A stretch of 64,000 bases of DNA, from positions 310,001 through 374,000 of the forward strand of contig NZ_QBKS01000001.1 of the NCBI RefSeq assembly GCF_003054285.1, in the 5' to 3' direction. Under the pieces are notes generated by a model. That model searched no databases and was not told the DNA's origin. It was given only the letters and a program-made list of their open reading frames with translations. This DNA is from Litoreibacter ponti. Its GTDB lineage: Bacteria; Pseudomonadota; Alphaproteobacteria; Rhodobacterales; Rhodobacteraceae. The position numbers and the translations under genes are program-made. Positions 17,576-26,613 of this stretch are shown one piece after another (position 1 is the first letter of the stretch; the number at the start of each line of letters is the position of its first letter).

Positions 17576-18850
17576 CTACCACTTGAAAGGAATGTAGAGG
17601 GCGAGATCGGGCAGGGCGTACAGCAGCACGACCGTGAACAGCATCAGCATCAGGAACGGCCAGACGCCGCGGGCGACATTGGCCAGGCTTGTGCGCGCCA
17701 CGGATTGGATGACGTAAAGGTTCAGGCCCACCGGCGGCGTGATCAGCGCACATTCCACCATGATCACCATGTAGATGCCGAACCAGATCGGATCGAACCC
17801 CAGGCCCATCGCCGCGGGCAGCAGCACAGGGGTCATGATCAGGATCATCGAGAGCGCCTCGAACACCAGCCCCATCAGCAAAAGCACGACCGAGACCACG
17901 ATGATGAACATGATCGGCCCATCGATTGCCGACGCAAGGAAGGCGGATATGTCCTGCGGGATACGGTAGAGCGCGATGGCCTTGCCGAAGACCTTGGCCC
18001 CCGCCACGATCAGCAGGATTGCGGCCGTGGTGATGGCGGATTCCCGAACCGCCTCCCACAGTGTGGCCCATGTCAGGGTGCGCAGCCAGAACGCGACGAT
18101 GAACAGCGCGGCCGCGGAGCCGACCGCCGCCGCCTCGGTCGGGGTGAAGGCGCCAGAATAGAGCCCGACGATCACCAGAGCGGCGAGGGCCACCGATGGG
18201 AAGGCACGTTTGGAGGCGTCGATCCGCTCGGTCATGCTGGCCTTTGGGACGTTCTCGAAATTGCCCGAGAGGCGCGCATGCAGCATCGCGAACAGGATGA
18301 AAAGGGTCACCAGAACGATCCCCGGGCCGATGCCCGCCAAAAAGAGCGCGATCACCGATTGCTCGGTGACGAAGCCGTAGACGATCATCGGGATCGATGG
18401 CGGGATCAGAATGCCAAGCGTGCCGCCAGCGGCCAGTAGCCCGTACACGAACCGCTTGTCGTAGCCGCGGTTGATCATCTCCGGGATTGCGACCGTTCCG
18501 ATGGTCGCGGCGGTCGCCACTGACGAGCCGGAGATCGCCGCGAAAAGACCGCAGCTGATGATGGTCGCCACGGCAAGGCCGCCGGGCCAATGGCCGACCC
18601 AGGCCTGCACCGCGGCAAACAGGTCGCGCCCCACACCGCCCTTGAGCAGCAGGTTCGACATCAGCAAGAAGAGCGGCACGGCAAGCAGGATGAACCCGTC
18701 GAGTGTGGATAGGATGGATTGCGGCGCCATCAGCGGGGAGAACCCGCCCAGCATCAGCATCCCCAGCCCCATGCCGCCCAGGGCGAAGGCCACCGGCACG
18801 CCCAGAAGCAGCAGCACGAACAGGCAGACGAGGATCAGGATGATCGTCAT
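17576..18850 (-). CDS. TRAP transporter large permease (DctM family)
   Basis: DctM is the 12-helix subunit that moves a carboxylate substrate with sodium. The 424-residue protein is hydrophobic throughout and carries typical DctM segments (LLVPLFLLMSNLLLKGG-like region near residue 50, GTLGILIPPSIPMIVYGF near 145, ALITPPVGLNLYV near 370). The ATG overlaps the dctQ stop by four bases. Substrate specificity cannot be deduced from this subunit. Confidence 0.94.
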   Translation of the reverse strand: MTIILILVCLFVLLLLGVPVAFALGGMGLGMLMLGGFSPLMAPQSILSTLDGFILLAVPLFLLMSNLLLKGGVGRDLFAAVQAWVGHWPGGLAVATIISCGLFAAISGSSVATAATIGTVAIPEMINRGYDKRFVYGLLAAGGTLGILIPPSIPMIVYGFVTEQSVIALFLAGIGPGIVLVTLFILFAMLHARLSGNFENVPKASMTERIDASKRAFPSVALAALVIVGLYSGAFTPTEAAAVGSAAALFIVAFWLRTLTWATLWEAVRESAITTAAILLIVAGAKVFGKAIALYRIPQDISAFLASAIDGPIMFIIVVSVVLLLMGLVFEALSMILIMTPVLLPAAMGLGFDPIWFGIYMVIMVECALITPPVGLNLYVIQSVARTSLANVARGVWPFLMLMLFTVVLLYALPDLALYIPFKW

Positions 18851-19344
18851 TCGTGGGTTGCCCCGAGGCTGGTGGTGTCAGAGCCGCGCAGGCCGATCAG
18901 CTCCACCAGACCTTGCGCCGCAAGCAGGCCGAATCCGACCGGCACAGAGGCCTCCGCGATCCAGACCGGCAGGTTCAGAAGCGAGCCGGTCGTTCTGCCG
19001 CGCACAAAGCTGTCGTGGAAGATGTCGTAGCCCCAGTAGGTCACGATGGCCGAGAAGACCACGACCACGATCAGCGCAATGGCGGCGCAGACCCGCTGGG
19101 CCATGCGCGGCAATAGGGCGGTGACCGCGTTGACCGTGATGTGTCGCCTGAGCGTCAGCAGGTGCGCCATCGCCAACAGGCACCCCCAGATCAGGCAAAG
19201 CTGGCTCAACTCCGCGGCCCAAATGGTCGGGCGGATGAAGAAATAGCGGGCGATCACCTCATAGGTCAGCAAGACGCCGGTTGCCGCCAACAGCACGGCA
19301 CCGATGGTGCAGGCGAGGTGCGACAGGGACGTGACGACCTTCAT
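18847..19344 (-). CDS. TRAP transporter small permease (DctQ family)
   Basis: The 165-residue, four-helix membrane protein has the DctQ pattern (ARYFFIRPTIWAAELSQL then RRHITVNAVTALLP) and the expected length. It bridges the binding protein and the large permease. It lies between the binding protein gene (gap 58 bp) and the large permease (4-base overlap) in the standard P-Q-M order. Confidence 0.92.
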   Translation of the reverse strand: MKVVTSLSHLACTIGAVLLAATGVLLTYEVIARYFFIRPTIWAAELSQLCLIWGCLLAMAHLLTLRRHITVNAVTALLPRMAQRVCAAIALIVVVVFSAIVTYWGYDIFHDSFVRGRTTGSLLNLPVWIAEASVPVGFGLLAAQGLVELIGLRGSDTTSLGATHE

Positions 19345-19402
19345 GTCACGATAGAACAGGCGGCCCTCGGGTCGCCTGCTTCAAATTCCAGGGGCATAGG
19401 TG

Positions 19403-20395
19403 TCAGGACCCTGAATCTGTACCAATGGCGTCAAGAACCTTTTGACCGGCTTCCCCCGCCGCTTCGAGGTATCCGTCGATCACGGGTTGGGCCACCTCTT
19501 TCCATGCGGCAAGCTCGGCGTCGCTCAATTCGACGACGGTCATGCCGTTCTCGACCGCGGCGGCATAGGCGTCGGCTTCGATCTGGCTCATCCGGTCGCG
19601 AACGTCATCCTGGGCGAAATTGGCCGCGTCACGGATATGCCCCTGCACCTCGGGGTCGAGCCCGCTCCACCAGTCACTGTTGACCACGACCACGAATTCG
19701 ATGTTGGCGTGATTGGTCTTGGTGATCGTGTCCATGACTTCCCACAGCTTGCGGGATTTCACACCCGACACGCCCGTCATGCCCACATCGACCGTGCCGC
19801 GCTGGTAGGCAAGGTACTGCTCGGAGCCGGAGATCAGCGTCGGCGCGCCCCCGGCGGCGGTGACGAAATCGCCCAGTGTCTTGCCGAAGACCCGCGCCTT
19901 CTTGCCCTTCATGTCCTCGGGCGTGCGGATCGGGCCGTCCTGGCTCAGCAGGATAGCACCGCCATAGGCCTGCCAGTACAGAACCTCGCCACCGGTCTTG
20001 GCGATCTCGGCCTCGAGGATTTCGCGCACCGGTGATCCCTCCGCCACGGCGGCGCGCACCTTTTCTTCGGTGTTGAACAGGAACGGCATATAGAACACAT
20101 CGACGACCGGCGCGTCGCCCACGTAGCGCGTCAGCGAGGCGACACCGGCCTCAATCGCGCCGGAGCCCACGGCGGCGGGCACTTCCTTGTCCTTGTAGAG
20201 CGTCGCGCTGTCGTAAATCTCGACATCGATGGCGCCGCCGGTGCGCTCCTCCACCTCTTTTTCGAAGAGGGTCAGGTTCTCGCCCAAATGGCTGGTCAGC
20301 GGAAGCTGCAGAGAAATGCGCATCTTTTCCTGCGCGATGGCTGTGGTGCCAAGCAATGACAGGCTCGCAGCCGCGAGTATGGCCTTGTGAAACAT
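19403..20395 (-). CDS. TRAP transporter substrate-binding protein (DctP family)
   Basis: The 330-residue periplasmic binding protein has a signal peptide (residues 1-21, ending TTAIAQ). It has the DctP-type two-lobe pattern, including MKGKKARVFGKTLGDF and QRGTVDVGMTGVSGVKSRKL, where an Arg normally holds the substrate carboxylate. The start at 20395 has GGGAGGA directly upstream and begins the signal peptide. With the DctQ and DctM genes and the PEP-mutase-like enzyme it forms a four-gene operon, suggesting uptake of an organic acid or phosphonate-like compound, which is inference. Confidence 0.93.
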   Translation of the reverse strand: MFHKAILAAASLSLLGTTAIAQEKMRISLQLPLTSHLGENLTLFEKEVEERTGGAIDVEIYDSATLYKDKEVPAAVGSGAIEAGVASLTRYVGDAPVVDVFYMPFLFNTEEKVRAAVAEGSPVREILEAEIAKTGGEVLYWQAYGGAILLSQDGPIRTPEDMKGKKARVFGKTLGDFVTAAGGAPTLISGSEQYLAYQRGTVDVGMTGVSGVKSRKLWEVMDTITKTNHANIEFVVVVNSDWWSGLDPEVQGHIRDAANFAQDDVRDRMSQIEADAYAAAVENGMTVVELSDAELAAWKEVAQPVIDGYLEAAGEAGQKVLDAIGTDSGS

Positions 20396-20601
20396 TGTAT
20401 CCTCCCAGAAATGTCGGCTCACAGGATTGCCGAGCGATCGGGTTTTGGCAACAGGCTTGATCGGGGGCATCAGGCGGTGATCGATGCCGTGCGCGTGGCT
20501 CAATCTTGCGCAGTTCTCGGCAAACTTCGGATGGACCCCCGCAGACCAAGAAAAACAAGACGCCCGTTAGAGGCCTAACAAACTGATCGGATTTGGGAAA
20601 T

Positions 20602-20676
20602 TGGCTCCGGCGGTAGGGATCGAACCTACGACCAATTGATTAACAGTCAACTGCTCTACCGCTGAGCTACGCCGGA
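20602..20676 (-). tRNA. tRNA-Asn (anticodon GTT)
   Basis: On the minus strand the sequence folds as a cloverleaf of 75 nt with acceptor TCCGGCG/CGCCGGA, anticodon loop CTGTTAA, T-loop GTTCGATCC and an encoded 3' CCA. The anticodon GTT reads Asn codons. Confidence 0.96.
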
Positions 20677-20746
20677 ACGGTTCGCGCCGTATAGCAAGCG
20701 CGATTTGGGTCGTAAAGGGATTTTCTGCGAAAAAATCGACCGCCTG

Positions 20747-21658
20747 TCAGACCAGCTCGAAGGAGGCCACGAGGCTCAGTTTTCCCACCGGGCGGACGCG
20801 CTTTCGCAGGCTCAGATCGATGAGATGTGCGACGACATTTCGCTCGGCGGCGGGCAGCAGGGCAGGGTCCACATCGATGTAGATTTTGCGCGTCAGCCCC
20901 TCGGGCGTCAGGGCGCCGCCCGCCAGCGCGTCGAGGATCTGCGCCTCGCGCATCTGCCGGTGGGCGAGCAGCTCCTGCACTCGGGCCGCAGGCTCGTCAA
21001 TTGGCGCGCCATGGCCGGGGTAGTAGACCGCGTCGCCCTCGCGCGCGGCCAGCCGGTGCAGCGAGGCCATGAAATCCGTCAGGTGCCCGTCGGGCGGGGA
21101 GACCATCGACGTGGCCCAGCCCATCACCAGATCACCCGAGAACAGCGCACGCCCCTCCGCCCAGTGGAGGCAAAGGTGGTTGCCCATATGGCCGGGCGTG
21201 TGCAGCGCCTCAAGCGTCCAGTCGGTGCCGCGCAGCTGCCCGCCATCGGCAAGCGACCGGTCGGGCATGAAGGTCTCGTCGACCCCCTCGCCCCCACCCA
21301 TGTTTCGAAATCCGTCCATCACCGGCGCGCGGCCCGCGCTGCTGCCGCCAAAGCCGTGCACCGGCGCATCGGTGATCTGGGCCAGCACCATGGCGAGGGG
21401 CGAATGGTCGATATGGGAATGGGTGACGACGATGTGGCTGATCCGCTGATGCGCCTCCAGCGCGTCGAGGATCGCTTGCAGGTGCGCGTCATCGGGCGGG
21501 CCGGGGTCAATCACGGCGATATCGCGAGTGCCCAGAAGGTAGGTGTTGGTGCCGGTGTAGGTCATCGGCGACGGGTTCGGCGCCAGGATGCGCCGCAGCC
21601 CTGGCGCAAGCGGCACCGGTTTGCCCGGCACGGGCGCGTTCTTCGCATCTGCGGCCAT
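20747..21658 (-). CDS. MBL-fold metallohydrolase (LACTB2/glyoxalase II-like)
   Basis: The 303-residue protein carries the metallo-beta-lactamase fold motif THSHIDHSPLA (HxHxDH), a later metal His in HTPGHMGNHLCL, the bridging Asp in FSGDLVMGW and a final His in YYPGHGAPI. The C-terminal helical domain resembles LACTB2-type hydrolases, some of which are endoribonucleases. The ATG at 21658 with AGGAAAAGGG upstream is preferred to a GTG at 21676. It is divergent from the histidine kinase gene. The substrate is unknown. Confidence 0.87.
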   Translation of the reverse strand: MAADAKNAPVPGKPVPLAPGLRRILAPNPSPMTYTGTNTYLLGTRDIAVIDPGPPDDAHLQAILDALEAHQRISHIVVTHSHIDHSPLAMVLAQITDAPVHGFGGSSAGRAPVMDGFRNMGGGEGVDETFMPDRSLADGGQLRGTDWTLEALHTPGHMGNHLCLHWAEGRALFSGDLVMGWATSMVSPPDGHLTDFMASLHRLAAREGDAVYYPGHGAPIDEPAARVQELLAHRQMREAQILDALAGGALTPEGLTRKIYIDVDPALLPAAERNVVAHLIDLSLRKRVRPVGKLSLVASFELV

Positions 21659-21699
21659 CGCCCTTTTCCTTTGCACCTGCGCAGCTTACGGTCCTGACC

Positions 21700-23019
21700 A
21701 TGGCACGGTTCTCGATCAAACGCTACCTTCCGCGCTCGCTCTACGGGCGGGCGGCGCTGATCCTTTTGGTGCCGGTCGTGACCATCCAGTTGGTCTTCTC
21801 CGTGAGCTTCATCCAAAGGCTCTACGAGGACGTGACCCGGCAGATGACCGAGAACATATCGGTCGAGCTGCGCGTTCTTCAGGGACTGGTGGAAAGCGCC
21901 GATGATGTAGCGGCCGCCAGCGCTGCGCTCACCCCCATGGCACAGGCGCTGGAGATGCAGGTGGTCTTCCCGGGCGATGTGGTCGAAGAGCGCCGCCGCG
22001 TCTGGGACCTGTCCGGCCGGGTGATCCGCGAAACGCTCGCGGAACGCTTCGACGGGCTCGCGGCGGTCGATCTGGTGAGCCGCGACAAGACCGTGCATGC
22101 CACGCTGGAGACCACGAAAGGCCCGCTCGAGATTTCCTTCCCGCGCCGCCGGGTGTCGGCGTCGAACCCGCACCAGTTGCTGGTGCTGATGCTGTTTACC
22201 ACGATCCTGATGACGATCATCGCCTACCTGTTCCTGCGCAACCAGCTCAAGCCGATCCGAAGGCTGGCCCGCGCGGCGGAGGCGTTCGGCAAGGGGCGCA
22301 ACGAGCGCTACTACCCCGGCGGCGCGGTGGAGGTCCGCTCGGCCGGAAACGCATTTCTCAACATGCGCGCGCGCATCGAGCGCCAGATTGAGCAGCGCAC
22401 GCTGATGCTCTCGGGCGTCAGCCATGACTTGCGCACGCCGCTCACGCGGCTGAAGCTGGGCCTGTCGATGCAGCCCGAGAATACCGAGATGCAGGACATG
22501 ATCGGCGATGTCGACGAGATGGAACGGCTGATCGACAGCTTCCTCGAGTTTGCCCGCGCCGAGGCGCAGGAGGAGCTGGAAAAGGTCGACCCCACCACGC
22601 TTGTCGAGGAACTGGTGCACAATGCGCGCCGGGCGGGCAAATCGGTGGAGCTGACGGGCGCGCCGCCCGCAGGTCAGCTCGTCAAGCTGCGGCCCATGTC
22701 GGTGAGCCGCGCCACCGAGAACCTGATCAACAATTCCGTGCGCTACGGCAAGCGCGCCGAGGTGTCGCTGGAATTGCTCGAGAAATCCCTGCGCATCACG
22801 GTCGAAGATGACGGCCCCGGCATCCCGGAGGCACAGCGTGATCAGGCGATGAAGGCGTTCTCCCGGCTCGATGCTTCCCGCAACCAGAATGCGGGCAGCG
22901 GCGTGGGGCTTGGGCTTGCGATTGCCGCCGATGTGGCGCGCTCCCACGGTGGCACGCTGCGCCTGGGCGACAGCGAAGGCCTCGGCGGCCTCAAGGCAGA
23001 GCTGGTTCTGCCGCGCTAA
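21700..23019 (+). CDS. EnvZ-like sensor histidine kinase
   Basis: The 439-residue inner-membrane kinase has helices near residues 17-37 and 158-178 flanking a periplasmic sensor domain of about 120 residues. A HAMP domain follows, then the phospho-acceptor H242 in GVSHDLRTPLTRLKL and the ATP-binding N-box ENLINNSVRYG, DDGPGIP and GLGLAIA. The arrangement matches EnvZ. No response regulator gene is adjacent, so its partner lies elsewhere. The stop TAA shares four bases (CTAA) with the stop of the convergent gene. Confidence 0.9.
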   Translation: MARFSIKRYLPRSLYGRAALILLVPVVTIQLVFSVSFIQRLYEDVTRQMTENISVELRVLQGLVESADDVAAASAALTPMAQALEMQVVFPGDVVEERRRVWDLSGRVIRETLAERFDGLAAVDLVSRDKTVHATLETTKGPLEISFPRRRVSASNPHQLLVLMLFTTILMTIIAYLFLRNQLKPIRRLARAAEAFGKGRNERYYPGGAVEVRSAGNAFLNMRARIERQIEQRTLMLSGVSHDLRTPLTRLKLGLSMQPENTEMQDMIGDVDEMERLIDSFLEFARAEAQEELEKVDPTTLVEELVHNARRAGKSVELTGAPPAGQLVKLRPMSVSRATENLINNSVRYGKRAEVSLELLEKSLRITVEDDGPGIPEAQRDQAMKAFSRLDASRNQNAGSGVGLGLAIAADVARSHGGTLRLGDSEGLGGLKAELVLPR

Positions 23020-24803
23020 TTCAGCAGCGTGTAGTGGCCCGCGATGGTGACCGTCGCCGCGCCGTCCCAGCCGTCCGGCACGTCGATGCTGATCGTCTCT
23101 TGCGGGTTCAGCCGGACGTCGCGGGCCAGCGTTCGGGTCTCGCCGCTCTCATGGGTCAGGGTGATCTCGCTGATGTAGGAGATCTCCGGCTCGCGCTCGG
23201 ACAGGTGCAGCACCGTCGTGCCCGCGGGGATCGCCACCGTGTCGGCCTTGGCCAGCTCCGGCGCGTGCGCGCCGACCAACACCTGGCCGTGCTCCAGCGT
23301 GGTGCCGCTGGCCGTCTCAAAGGCGAGGAACGGGCAGGACCCGGTCTCAAATCCCGCCTGGGTCAGCGCCGCAAAGCGCGGGGTCTCGCGCACCTGATGG
23401 CGGGTCGTGCGGTTCGTCAGCGGGTTGAAGGTGGTCAGGCTTTCCAGCCCGAGCACATCGCCGAAATAATAGGTCGGCGTCGGGGTGATATCGACCGGCG
23501 GGGTCAGGCCCGCCAGCGTCGCGCCTGCGCCTGCAAGCGTGTCCGGGGCAGGGCGGGACAGCTCTGGCAAGGCGGTGCGCGCGGCATCGAGCGCCTCGTA
23601 GAACCCCTCGCTTTGCGATCTCAGCGGTAGATTCCAGGACCACGGCGGGTTCTTGCTGCGGTCCTGGTAGCGGAACTCGATCCGAAGCGGCAGCAGGTAG
23701 CTGTCGCCTTCCACCAAGGCGGGCAGGTTCGCCTTTTGGCTGCGTTCGCGCTGCAGGTCGAAATCGGCGCGCAGCCCCGTGTCGCGATCCGCAAGCAGCC
23801 CGATCTCGGTGATCCGGATCGAGGGCGAGATCGGCTCGATCACCGCGACCATGACTTCCATTTCGCGCGGCAAGGCCTTGAACCCAAGGGAATTTCCGTC
23901 CTCGCCACAGGTTGAATTGCGGGTATATTCCCCGATTTTCAGCAAGAAGTCCGCCGGGAAGCCTTCCCGGGTGATCTGGCGCAACAGCGTGTAGCTTTTC
24001 GGCGTCGCGTTGCGCCAGTCGCGGGCCGTGACGCGCGGCATCGCAAATTCCAGCTGCTCGGCCGTCTTCAGGGGGGCCTTGGCGGTATCCACCGCATCAA
24101 AAGCCTCAACCATGTCGCGCAAGCCGCGGAAATAATTCTGAAATTCGGCCTCGTCGATAAAGCGCACCGGGGTCAGGGCAAAGGCTATGGACTGCATCAG
24201 CTGATCGACATCCCCGTCCTCGACGAACAATTCGATATCGTCGATCAGGAACGGGTCGAGCTGCGTGTTGGCGTAGCAATACGCGTAATTCGATGGCCAG
24301 ACGCCGTTCAGGAAGAACTCCGAATAGGCCTTGGCGTCGGGCCACAGGATCTGGCGGTTGCCCGCCCACATCGGGAAGGGCACGCCAAGCGCGCGCCGGT
24401 CGATGAAGTCGCTCTCGAAATCGTCGGGGCCCAGCGGGGTGCTGACATTGAGGAAGGCCGTCTCGTCCTCCTCGGATTGCGGGATTGGCAGCATATCGGT
24501 GCCAAGCTCCAGCAGCGCCATCATCTGGTCATGCACGCCCGCGCGCAGGATTTTGGGCTTGCTGCCGACGACCGAGGTCAGGTTCTGGGTGCTCAGCCCC
24601 GTGCGCACAAGGTTCAGCGACTGCGCATCGAGCCAGACATAGCTGATACGAAAGCTGTCGCCGCAGGTGCCACGCTCGACATTGACCGTCGCGTTCTCCC
24701 CGATATTGGCGATGTTGATCGCGCAGTCGCCCCCGATCTGCACCTGCGCCGTGGTCGGGGTCGCCAGGCCCAGCAGGGCGAGGCAGAGCGCCCTAATCCA
24801 CAT
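23016..24803 (-). CDS. Large secreted protein of unknown function
   Basis: The 595-residue protein starts with a signal peptide (MWIRALCLALLGLATPTTAQ). A short repeat-like N-rich segment (GGDCAINIANIGENATVNVE) and a long soluble domain with several Cys follow. I recognise no catalytic motif or family. The start at 24803 lies inside the last codons of the upstream small membrane protein gene (11-base overlap), indicating co-translation. The upstream protein also ends in an Asn/Gly/Val-rich tail (INNVSGSVNVD) similar to this protein's mature N-terminus, so the two may interact. This is inferred from resemblance only. Confidence 0.75.
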   Translation of the reverse strand: MWIRALCLALLGLATPTTAQVQIGGDCAINIANIGENATVNVERGTCGDSFRISYVWLDAQSLNLVRTGLSTQNLTSVVGSKPKILRAGVHDQMMALLELGTDMLPIPQSEEDETAFLNVSTPLGPDDFESDFIDRRALGVPFPMWAGNRQILWPDAKAYSEFFLNGVWPSNYAYCYANTQLDPFLIDDIELFVEDGDVDQLMQSIAFALTPVRFIDEAEFQNYFRGLRDMVEAFDAVDTAKAPLKTAEQLEFAMPRVTARDWRNATPKSYTLLRQITREGFPADFLLKIGEYTRNSTCGEDGNSLGFKALPREMEVMVAVIEPISPSIRITEIGLLADRDTGLRADFDLQRERSQKANLPALVEGDSYLLPLRIEFRYQDRSKNPPWSWNLPLRSQSEGFYEALDAARTALPELSRPAPDTLAGAGATLAGLTPPVDITPTPTYYFGDVLGLESLTTFNPLTNRTTRHQVRETPRFAALTQAGFETGSCPFLAFETASGTTLEHGQVLVGAHAPELAKADTVAIPAGTTVLHLSEREPEISYISEITLTHESGETRTLARDVRLNPQETISIDVPDGWDGAATVTIAGHYTLLN

Positions 24804-25044
24804 TGACCGACCCGCTGACATTGTTGATGTTGATGCCCCCCGACTGGATGCCGCCGCCATCGGTCAGGATGACGATAATGGCGATGGACCAGATCAAAAG
24901 CAGCGTGATCACGAGCAGGCTGAAGGCCTGCTTGCGGCTCAGCCCGGGCAGTTTCACCTTGGAGATGACCTGCTTGTAGAGCAGATAAAATATGCCCAGC
25001 ACCAACCCGGTGGCACCCAGCAGCTCGGCCAGTTTCTCAAGCAC
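24793..25044 (-). CDS. Small membrane protein, partner of the secreted protein
   Basis: The protein of about 83 residues has two hydrophobic helices (LGATGLVLGIFYLLYK and FSLLVITLLLIWSIAIIVIL) and a polar Gly/Asn-rich C-terminal tail ending SGSVNVD. The start is uncertain: GTG 25044 has AAGGGA nine bases upstream, and a GTG at 25125 would add 27 residues. The stop lies ten bases inside the next gene. No family is recognised. Confidence 0.6.
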   Translation of the reverse strand: MLEKLAELLGATGLVLGIFYLLYKQVISKVKLPGLSRKQAFSLLVITLLLIWSIAIIVILTDGGGIQSGGININNVSGSVNVD

Positions 25045-25229
25045 TTGTCTAAAATCCCTTTTGGCCTCAAGTCTGGCGCGCCGGACCCATCCTGTCCAAT
25101 GAAAAAAGGCCGCTGAGCGGGCCACGGGAATAAAGCTTGACCGATGCCGGGTCTTGCGCCGAAGCTTGCACGCAGGGTCAAGGCGGCGTGTGTGTGTGCG
25201 TCCGCTGCCCTTGGGGAAAGGGACAGATC

Positions 25230-25463
25230 ATGAAAAATCTATTCATCTCGGCGGCCTTGGCGGCCTCTTTGGCCGTTGCAACCGTGGGCGACGCCCATGC
25301 GGGCGTCACGCCCGCTCCAGCTCCATCCAGCAGTTCCGGCAACAACGACGTTGTCATCGCCGTCTTCGTGCTGGCACTCGGCGCGCTGATCTTCGGTCAG
25401 GGCTTTGGCCAGCAGCAGCGCAAGGTGAAGACGCAGAAGAACGAGAAGACGTCCGAATACTGA
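25230..25463 (+). CDS. Small exported or membrane protein of unknown function
   Basis: The 77-residue product has a signal-peptide-like N-terminus (MKNLFISAALAASLAVATVG, cleavage near AHA) and a Pro/Ser linker. One hydrophobic helix (VVIAVFVLALGALIFG) and a Gln/Lys-rich cytoplasmic-type tail follow. The ATG has GGGGAAAGGGAC upstream. The stop is one base from the convergent sterol desaturase-like gene. Function unknown. Confidence 0.65.
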   Translation: MKNLFISAALAASLAVATVGDAHAGVTPAPAPSSSSGNNDVVIAVFVLALGALIFGQGFGQQQRKVKTQKNEKTSEY

Positions 25464-25464
25464 T

Positions 25465-26397
25465 CTAGCGTTTCGGCCGCGCCCGGGGGCGCAGCGCCTC
25501 GATCGTGTCGGTGATCGGCACGATCAGGGCCGCGGCGAGCGAGCCGTGGCGCTGCTCCAGCGCGCGGCCATCGGCATCTGCGATGCCAAGGGCGAAATCC
25601 TCTTCGCCCTGCGGTACGTAGAGCGTGCCGAACATCCAGTCCCAGATCGCGAGGTTCTCGCCGTAATTCTTGTTGTGATGGCGCGGCTCGCGGGAATGGT
25701 GGATCTGATGCTGCGCGGGCGAGATCAATATGCGCTCCCACACGGGCCCGAAGCTGACCCAGATATGCGAGTGCCGGAAATTGGCCGTCAGCATCGCGAG
25801 GATGAAGAAGAAGCTGTTCACCCCGGCGATCTGCGCGCCCGTGAACTCCGCCCCAAGGGCCAGCAGCAGCATGCCCTGCGCCACCCCGAACACGGCGCCT
25901 TGCACCACCGTGACCAGCACGCTTGCCAGCGGGTGCTGGCGGTAGGCGGTCACCGGCGTCAGCACTTCGGCGCTGTGGTGAAGCGCGTGCAGCGGCCACA
26001 GGATGCGCGTCTCATGGTGGACGCGGTGGACCCAATACAGGATGAAATCGCTCAGCACGAAGATCGCGGCGGCCATCAGCCACGGGTTGATCTCGCGGGA
26101 GGGCGCGTCCTGCGTCCCCGCAATCGCGGCGGCAATCACGGTGGTCACGGCGATCTTGTTGAACAGCCCGAAGAACGTGATCAGGCGGCCAAGCGCGAAC
26201 AGCTTCAGATCCAGCATATGCGACGGGTGCAGGTAGATCGCGCGCGGCATCAGCCAGGCCCAGAAGCCGCCCTCCGGCCTGCGCCAGCGATAGAGCGCAT
26301 AAGCAATCACGGCGGCCACCAGCAGGTATTCCGGCGCGACGATCACGTCGGAGCCAAAGAAAGAGGCATAGAGCCGTGCGGGGTCGATCCAGTCCAT
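25465..26397 (-). CDS. Sterol desaturase/fatty acid hydroxylase family membrane protein
   Basis: The 310-residue protein has several membrane helices and the di-iron histidine clusters of the family: HRVHHETRILWPLHALHHS around residues 110-130 and HQIHHSREPRHHNKNYG near 220. Such enzymes hydroxylate or desaturate lipids using oxygen. The bacterial substrate here is unknown. The ATG at 26397 (MDWIDPARLYASFFG) is preferred to a longer frame reaching into the tRNA gene upstream. Confidence 0.88.
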   Translation of the reverse strand: MDWIDPARLYASFFGSDVIVAPEYLLVAAVIAYALYRWRRPEGGFWAWLMPRAIYLHPSHMLDLKLFALGRLITFFGLFNKIAVTTVIAAAIAGTQDAPSREINPWLMAAAIFVLSDFILYWVHRVHHETRILWPLHALHHSAEVLTPVTAYRQHPLASVLVTVVQGAVFGVAQGMLLLALGAEFTGAQIAGVNSFFFILAMLTANFRHSHIWVSFGPVWERILISPAQHQIHHSREPRHHNKNYGENLAIWDWMFGTLYVPQGEEDFALGIADADGRALEQRHGSLAAALIVPITDTIEALRPRARPKR

Positions 26398-26427
26398 AGG
26401 GGTCAGACTACCCGGAATTTCGGCGAT

Positions 26428-26504
26428 TGGTAGGCCCGGCAGGACTTGAACCCGCAACCAAAGCGTTATGAGCGCTCTGCTCTAACCAATTGAGCTACAG
26501 GCCC
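26428..26504 (-). tRNA. tRNA with CAT anticodon (probably tRNA-Ile2, else elongator Met)
   Basis: The 77-nt minus-strand cloverleaf has acceptor GGGCCTG, anticodon loop CTCATAA, T-arm GGGTTCAAGTCC and an encoded CCA. A CAT anticodon belongs to initiator Met, elongator Met or Ile2 modified by TilS. The C4-G69 and C5-G68 pairs are those recognised by TilS in Ile2. G1 opposite T72 is a wobble pair rather than the mismatch of initiator tRNA. Ile2 is therefore my preferred reading. Confidence 0.85.
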
Positions 26505-26613
26505 GCCGGGAATGATGGCTACCAGAGTCCGCGCGGGGGTCAAGTCCAAGCGCGCAGTTGCCCCGGCGAAAACCGCCCGCTAGGACGGTGCAGACCAACA
26601 CGAGGGAGACACC

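Noticed and set aside
20396..20601. Possible regulatory RNA or gene between the TRAP operon and tRNA-Asn
   Set aside because: Only short frames and no stable hairpin or motif were seen.
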